Below, in pieces: positions 26,245 through 29,693 of a stretch of 29,693 nt of DNA. Origin of the DNA: an uncultured Mycoplasmatota bacterium (GTDB lineage Bacteria; Bacillota_I; Bacilli_A; Mycoplasmatales; Mycoplasmoidaceae); assembly GCA_949527715.1 (NCBI GenBank), contig CATEWF010000006.1, forward strand, positions 1 through 29,693, given 5' to 3'. Position numbers and translations under genes: made by a program. The notes beneath the pieces were generated by a model that did no database searches, had not been told where the DNA came from, and saw nothing but the letters and a program-made list of their open reading frames with translations. Each line of letters starts with the position of its first letter. The stretch's first letter is position 1.

Positions 26245-26553
26245 TTATTTGCTTGCTCCTGTAGCTGCTGCGGCTTTAGCGTCTTCAGCTTTATTGTTTG
26301 ATGAGTGTTGTTTGAATGTACGAGTAGGAACAAATTCGCCTAATTTGTGACCTACCATATCTTCAGTAACATAAACGTTGATAAAAGATTTTCCGTTATG
26401 AACACTAAAATTTAAACCAACAAATTCTGGGAAGATTGTACTTCTTCTTGATCAAGTTTTAATTGGTTTGTGCTTTGGATCGTTTTTAGCAGCATTTACT
26501 TTTTTAAGTAAGCTAGCATCTATAAATGCACCTTTTTTACTACTTCTTGACAT
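26245..26553 (-). CDS. rpsS: 30S ribosomal protein S19
   Basis: 102 residues with one TGA Trp (IKTWSRRSTIFPEFVGLNFS). Also NGKSFINVYVTEDMVGHKLG and EFVPTRTFKQHS, the S19 C-terminal signature. The last ~15 residues are an Ala/Lys tail (AEDAKAAAATGASK) beyond the usual end. S19 lies in the 30S head with S13. Absent from standard-code ORF lists because of the TGA. 9 nt after rplB, AAGGAG upstream. Confidence 0.96.
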
Positions 26554-26562
26554 GTTTACTCC

Positions 26563-27411
26563 TTATTTTCCATTTCTTCTTCTAATGATTAGAGCACTAG
26601 AGGCTTTCTTTTGTCTTCTAGTCTTAACACCCATGTGACGTTTACCTCATGGTGTACGAGGTGCGTCATAACCAATAGATTGTCTACCTTCACCACCACC
26701 GTGTGGGTGATCGTTAGGGTTCATAGCACTACCACGAACTGTAGGTTTAATACCCATATGACGGCTTCTACCGGCTTTTCCTAAGTTAACTAAGTTGTGG
26801 TCTTCATTAGATACCACACCAATTGTAGCTCTACAATTGTTAGGAATTTTTCTAACTTCACCTGAAGCTAATTTACAAATAGTGTATGCTCCTGTTTCAT
26901 CTTTACCTAATACTTGAGCAAAACCACCAGCACTTCTAGCAACTTGTCCACCGTGTCCAGGGATTAATTCGATATTATGTACAAAAGTACCTTCAGGGAT
27001 GTTTTTTAATAATAGAGTGTTACCTGTTTTAATATCTATTTTTTCACCAGAAACAATTCTATCACCAACTTTAATATCACGTGGAGCTAAGATATAGTTC
27101 TTAGTACCATCTAAATATGAAATTAAGCAAATGAAGGCAGTTCTGTTTGGATCATATTCAATTGTTTGAACAATTGCTTCAATACCATCTTTATTTCTCT
27201 TAAAATCAATTTCACGGTATTTTCTTTTGTGTCCACCACCTTGGTGTCTTGTTGTAATAATACCTTGGTTATTTCTACCAGATTGGTTGTGAATTGATTT
27301 AGTAAGAGATTTGTTTGGTTTATTTGAGTTTGTAGATAAAACTTTCTTATAGTCAATAAGAATAGATGTACGTTTACCTTTTGAACGAGCTTTAATTGAT
27401 TTTATTGCCAT
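26563..27411 (-). CDS. rplB: 50S ribosomal protein L2
   Basis: 282 residues with a TGA Trp in the conserved TPWGKRHMG near the C-terminus. GRNNQGIITTRHQGGGHKRK, REIDFKRNKDGIEAIVQTIE, EGTFVHNIELIPGHGGQVAR and the active-centre segment GSAMNPNDHPHGGGEGRQSI, with the His near 230 conserved in all L2. L2 is needed for subunit association and peptidyl transfer. Length standard. 10 nt after rplW. Confidence 0.98.
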
Positions 27412-27421
27412 ATTTTACTCC

Positions 27422-27865
27422 TTACTTAGCTTCCTTCTTAACTTCTTTTAAGTTAGAAGTTGCTTTTTTAGGTTCAGCTTTCTTCTCAACTTTTTTAGAG
27501 TCTTTTTTCACTTCTTTTAAAGTTGATTCAGTTTTTTTAGTTTCAATTTTTTTAGAATCTTTTTTAGGTTCTTCAACTTGTTGTTCAGCTGAAATTGACA
27601 TACCTGCTGGAAGAGTTACATAAGCGATTTTTACTTTTTTAGTAAAACCAGGTTTAGCTGTACCAGTTCTAATTTTTGCAGGTTTTCTAATTTGAGTTGA
27701 AACCTTTGTAGGAGCAAAACCATAAATAGATTCAAAAGCTAATTTAATGTCACTCTTAGTTGCACTAAGATCAACAATAAATGCGTGTTTCTTAGGCTCG
27801 ATATTTTGTTGAGCATAAGATTTTTCAGTGTGAACAGGCTTAATAATAATTCTTGAGAATTCCAT
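27422..27865 (-). CDS. rplW: 50S ribosomal protein L23 with Lys/Glu C-terminal tail
   Basis: 147 residues from ATG 27865 (MEFSRIIIKPVHTEKSYAQQ); an upstream GTG in frame would overlap rplD. Core about 95 residues: NIEPKKHAFIVDLSATKSDI, KLAFESIYGFAPTKVSTQIR, KPGFTKKVKIAYVTLPAG. The remaining ~50 residues repeat Lys/Glu/Ser motifs (STLKEVKKDSKK and SNLKEVKKEAK) and are likely disordered. L23 is the docking site for trigger factor and SRP at the tunnel exit, next to L29, which also has a long tail. 1 nt after rplD. Confidence 0.96.
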   Translation of the reverse strand: MEFSRIIIKPVHTEKSYAQQNIEPKKHAFIVDLSATKSDIKLAFESIYGFAPTKVSTQIRKPAKIRTGTAKPGFTKKVKIAYVTLPAGMSISAEQQVEEPKKDSKKIETKKTESTLKEVKKDSKKVEKKAEPKKATSNLKEVKKEAK

Positions 27866-27866
27866 A

Positions 27867-28496
27867 TTATGCACCTACCTTTCCATATTTCTTAATTGCT
27901 GATAATTCAACAATTACGTTTTTAGCGTTTAAGATATCTTTAACTGAAACTTGGTTAAATTTTTTAGCAGCAGTTTTATTAACGTTTGCAAAAGATTTGA
28001 TAACATTTAAAGATTCTTTAGCGTCAGAAGTTACAAATAAATTCTTTTGACCATCAATTTTTAGTGCTTTAAATAATTTAGTAGCAATTTTTGTTGAAGG
28101 TTTAGAAATTTTTTGATCTTCAATAACAAACAAAGATTTGTTATTTATTTTTACTAATAAAGCAGAATCAAAAGCTTTCTTAGATACTTGTTTATTTGTA
28201 CCTAATTTATAGTTTCTATTTGGTTTTGGTCCAAAAACAACACCACCACCTACTCAGTGAGGGTTACGAATAGAACCTTGTCTTGCGTTACCAGAGTGTT
28301 TTTGTTGTAAAGGTTTTTTACCACCACCTCTAACTTCAGCTTTAGTTAAAGTAGAGTGTGTACCTTGTCTATTACCAGCGTTTTCAGCTAACACTTGATC
28401 AAACATTGCTTGGTTGTAAACTTTGTCTGTAGGAAGTTCAAAACTGATTTCTTTTACTGATTTTCCATCAATATTAATTAAATTTAATTTACTCAT
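27867..28496 (-). CDS. rplD: 50S ribosomal protein L4
   Basis: 209 residues, standard, with one TGA Trp (RNPHWVGGGVVFGPKPNRNY). The RNA-binding loop NAGNRQGTHSTLTKAEVRGG, GKKPLQQKHSGNARQGSIRN is typical. L4 lines the exit tunnel constriction with L22; in some bacteria it also represses the S10 operon, but the leader is outside this window. 12 nt after rplC. Confidence 0.97.
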
Positions 28497-28508
28497 ATTA
28501 ACCTCCTA

Positions 28509-29375
28509 TTATTTCTTAGCACCTTCTGCTGGGTTAGCTGCTTTAGCAGCTTTTTCTGCAGCTTCTTTTTCTTTTTGTTTAGCAGCAGCTTCAGCTTTTT
28601 TTGCTTCTTCTGCAGCTTTTGCTTCAGCAGCAGCTTTAGCTTCTGCTTCTTCATTTGCTTTGTGTAAAGCTTCTTTGTCTTCAAGGTTTTCATTTTCTTT
28701 TAAAATTTCTTCCTTGATTTCTTTAGTAATAATTTGGTATTCAGTTTTCTTTGCTGGATATTTAACTGAAGTTTTAATTGTTACTACACTTCCTGTTGGA
28801 CCAGGAATTGCACCTAACAATAAAATTAAGTTACGATTTTTAATTACATCTAAAACAACTAAATTTTGAATTGTTACTAGTTCATGTCCGTAGTGACCTG
28901 ACATTTTCTTACCTTTAGGTACTCTTTGTGCTTGGCTACCACCACGACCAAAGGCTACTGAACCTTGGTATCTGTGAGGATATCCTGCACCATGAGCTAA
29001 AGGACCGATCTTAAAGTTTCATCTCTTGATTGCACCAGTGAAACCGTGACCTTTAGTAATACCTTGAACATCAACGTATTGACCTTTTGTAAATGTATCA
29101 ACACTAATTAAATCACCTACTTTGTATCCTTCGGTTCCTTTGAATTCACGAACGAATTCTTTAGGTTGAACATTTACTTTAGTAAAGATACCGTTGTATG
29201 CTTTAGTTTTTCTTTGTTTCTTTTCAACATCTAAATAACCCACTTTGATGTTTTTGTTTTTCTTGATTTCAAGTACAACGTTTGGTTCACAACTAACCAC
29301 TGTTGCAGCAAGTTGCTTTCCATTAACGTCAAATACTTGCATCATTCCCACTTTTGTTCCAATTATGTATTTCAT
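28509..29375 (-). CDS. rplC: 50S ribosomal protein L3 with long helical C-terminal tail
   Basis: 288 residues against ~210 for most bacterial L3. MKYIIGTKVGMMQVFDVNGK, ITKGHGFTGAIKRWNFKIGP (Trp by TGA), HRYQGSVAFGRGGSQAQRVP and KKMSGHYGHELVTIQNLVVL define the core, which ends about residue 213. The tail (~75 residues) is an Ala/Glu/Lys-rich segment (EEAEAKAAAEAKAAEEAKKA) that would form a long charged helix or coiled coil. L3 initiates 50S assembly and reaches the peptidyl transferase centre. 28 nt after rpsJ, AAGGAG upstream. L3 of the M. pneumoniae group is similarly long. Confidence 0.96.
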
Positions 29376-29403
29376 AATTTATCTCCTTGTTTCGTTCACT
29401 CCA

Positions 29404-29693
29404 CTATAAAGTTATTTGAATTTCTACTCCTGATGGAATGATTAATCTCTTAAGAGCATCAATTGTTTGGATTGAAGCTTTTTTAAGAACAATTAAACGT
29501 TTGTGGGTTCTACGTTCAAATTGTTCCATTGCAGGTTTGTATACGTGTGGAGATCTACACACTGTAAAAACTTCCTTCTTTGTTGGAAGAGGAATTGGAC
29601 CTTTAATTTCGCAATTAGTATTAACTGCAATTTCAATTATTTTCTTAACTGATTTATCTAATAATTCATGATCATAAGAAAACAATTTAATTC
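29404..29693 (-). CDS. rpsJ: 30S ribosomal protein S10 (N-terminus cut by the window edge)
   Basis: About 96 residues are present, reading IKLFSYDHELLDKSVKKIIE and EIKGPIPLPTKKEVFTVCRS, PHVYKPAMEQFERRTHKRLI and a C-terminus GVEIQITL. S10 is ~102 residues, so only the first few codons and the start lie outside the window. S10 is in the head of the 30S subunit and is usually the first gene of this operon. The apparent start at 29685 in simple ORF calls is an internal TTG. Confidence 0.96.
   Translation of the reverse strand, partial: IKLFSYDHELLDKSVKKIIEIAVNTNCEIKGPIPLPTKKEVFTVCRSPHVYKPAMEQFERRTHKRLIVLKKASIQTIDALKRLIIPSGVEIQITL

Noticed and set aside
28493..28693. A Lys/Leu/Gln-rich 66-residue frame
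   Set aside because: Out-of-frame reading of the Ala/Glu/Lys-rich tail of L3.
1..29693. CRISPR arrays, insertion sequences, tRNA or rRNA genes
   Set aside because: I saw no spaced direct repeats, transposase motifs, cloverleaf-like tRNA sequences or rRNA segments.

Overview
The window comes from a mollicute, most likely the Mycoplasma pneumoniae / Ureaplasma / Malacoplasma branch. It is very AT-rich. Nearly every gene only stays open if TGA is read as tryptophan: S8, S14 and SecY all end with a conserved Trp encoded by TGA immediately before TAG. L29, L3 and L23 carry long charged tails, as in the M. pneumoniae group. All but one of the genes lie on the minus strand.

Right half (29693 down to 14605): an unbroken S10-spc-alpha ribosomal protein cluster. 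Order: rpsJ (partial), rplC, rplD, rplW, rplB, rpsS, rplV, rpsC, rplP, rpmC, rpsQ, rplN, rplX, rplE, rpsN, rpsH, rplF, rplR, rpsE, rplO, secY, adk, map, infA, rpmJ, rpsM, rpsK, rpoA, rplQ. Gaps are 0-31 nt with several 1-13 nt overlaps; rpmD is absent. A hairpin-plus-T terminator closes it at 14572-14599.

Middle (14494 down to 6946): four tandem genes for large exported proteins, D-C-B-A. They form two paralogous pairs, a ~500-residue pair (D a lipoprotein, C membrane-anchored) and a ~740-755-residue pair (B frameshifted, A intact). All four seem to be transcribed from one region upstream of D that contains a 16-nt poly(A) tract, which is a layout expected for phase-variable surface antigens. 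B is interrupted at a run of seven T (coding strand).

A lone plus-strand gene (6057-6944) encodes a 7-helix membrane protein. It converges on A with a 1-nt gap and diverges from an SDR gene across a 51-nt intergenic region holding a perfect palindrome.

Left part (6005 down to 2984): a tight three-gene operon of an SDR oxidoreductase, a 533-residue protein with the signatures of GT80-type sialyltransferases, and a complete CMP-nonulosonate (CMP-sialic acid) synthetase. Further left are a small lipoprotein gene, a decayed tandem copy of it, and a sodium:solute symporter of the type that imports sialic acid in other bacteria. The most interesting hypothesis for the window is that this wall-less bacterium imports a nonulosonic acid, activates it with CTP and transfers it to a surface acceptor. 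Sialylation machinery is not a normal part of mollicute genomes. The substrate identities and the activity of the transferase are inferences.
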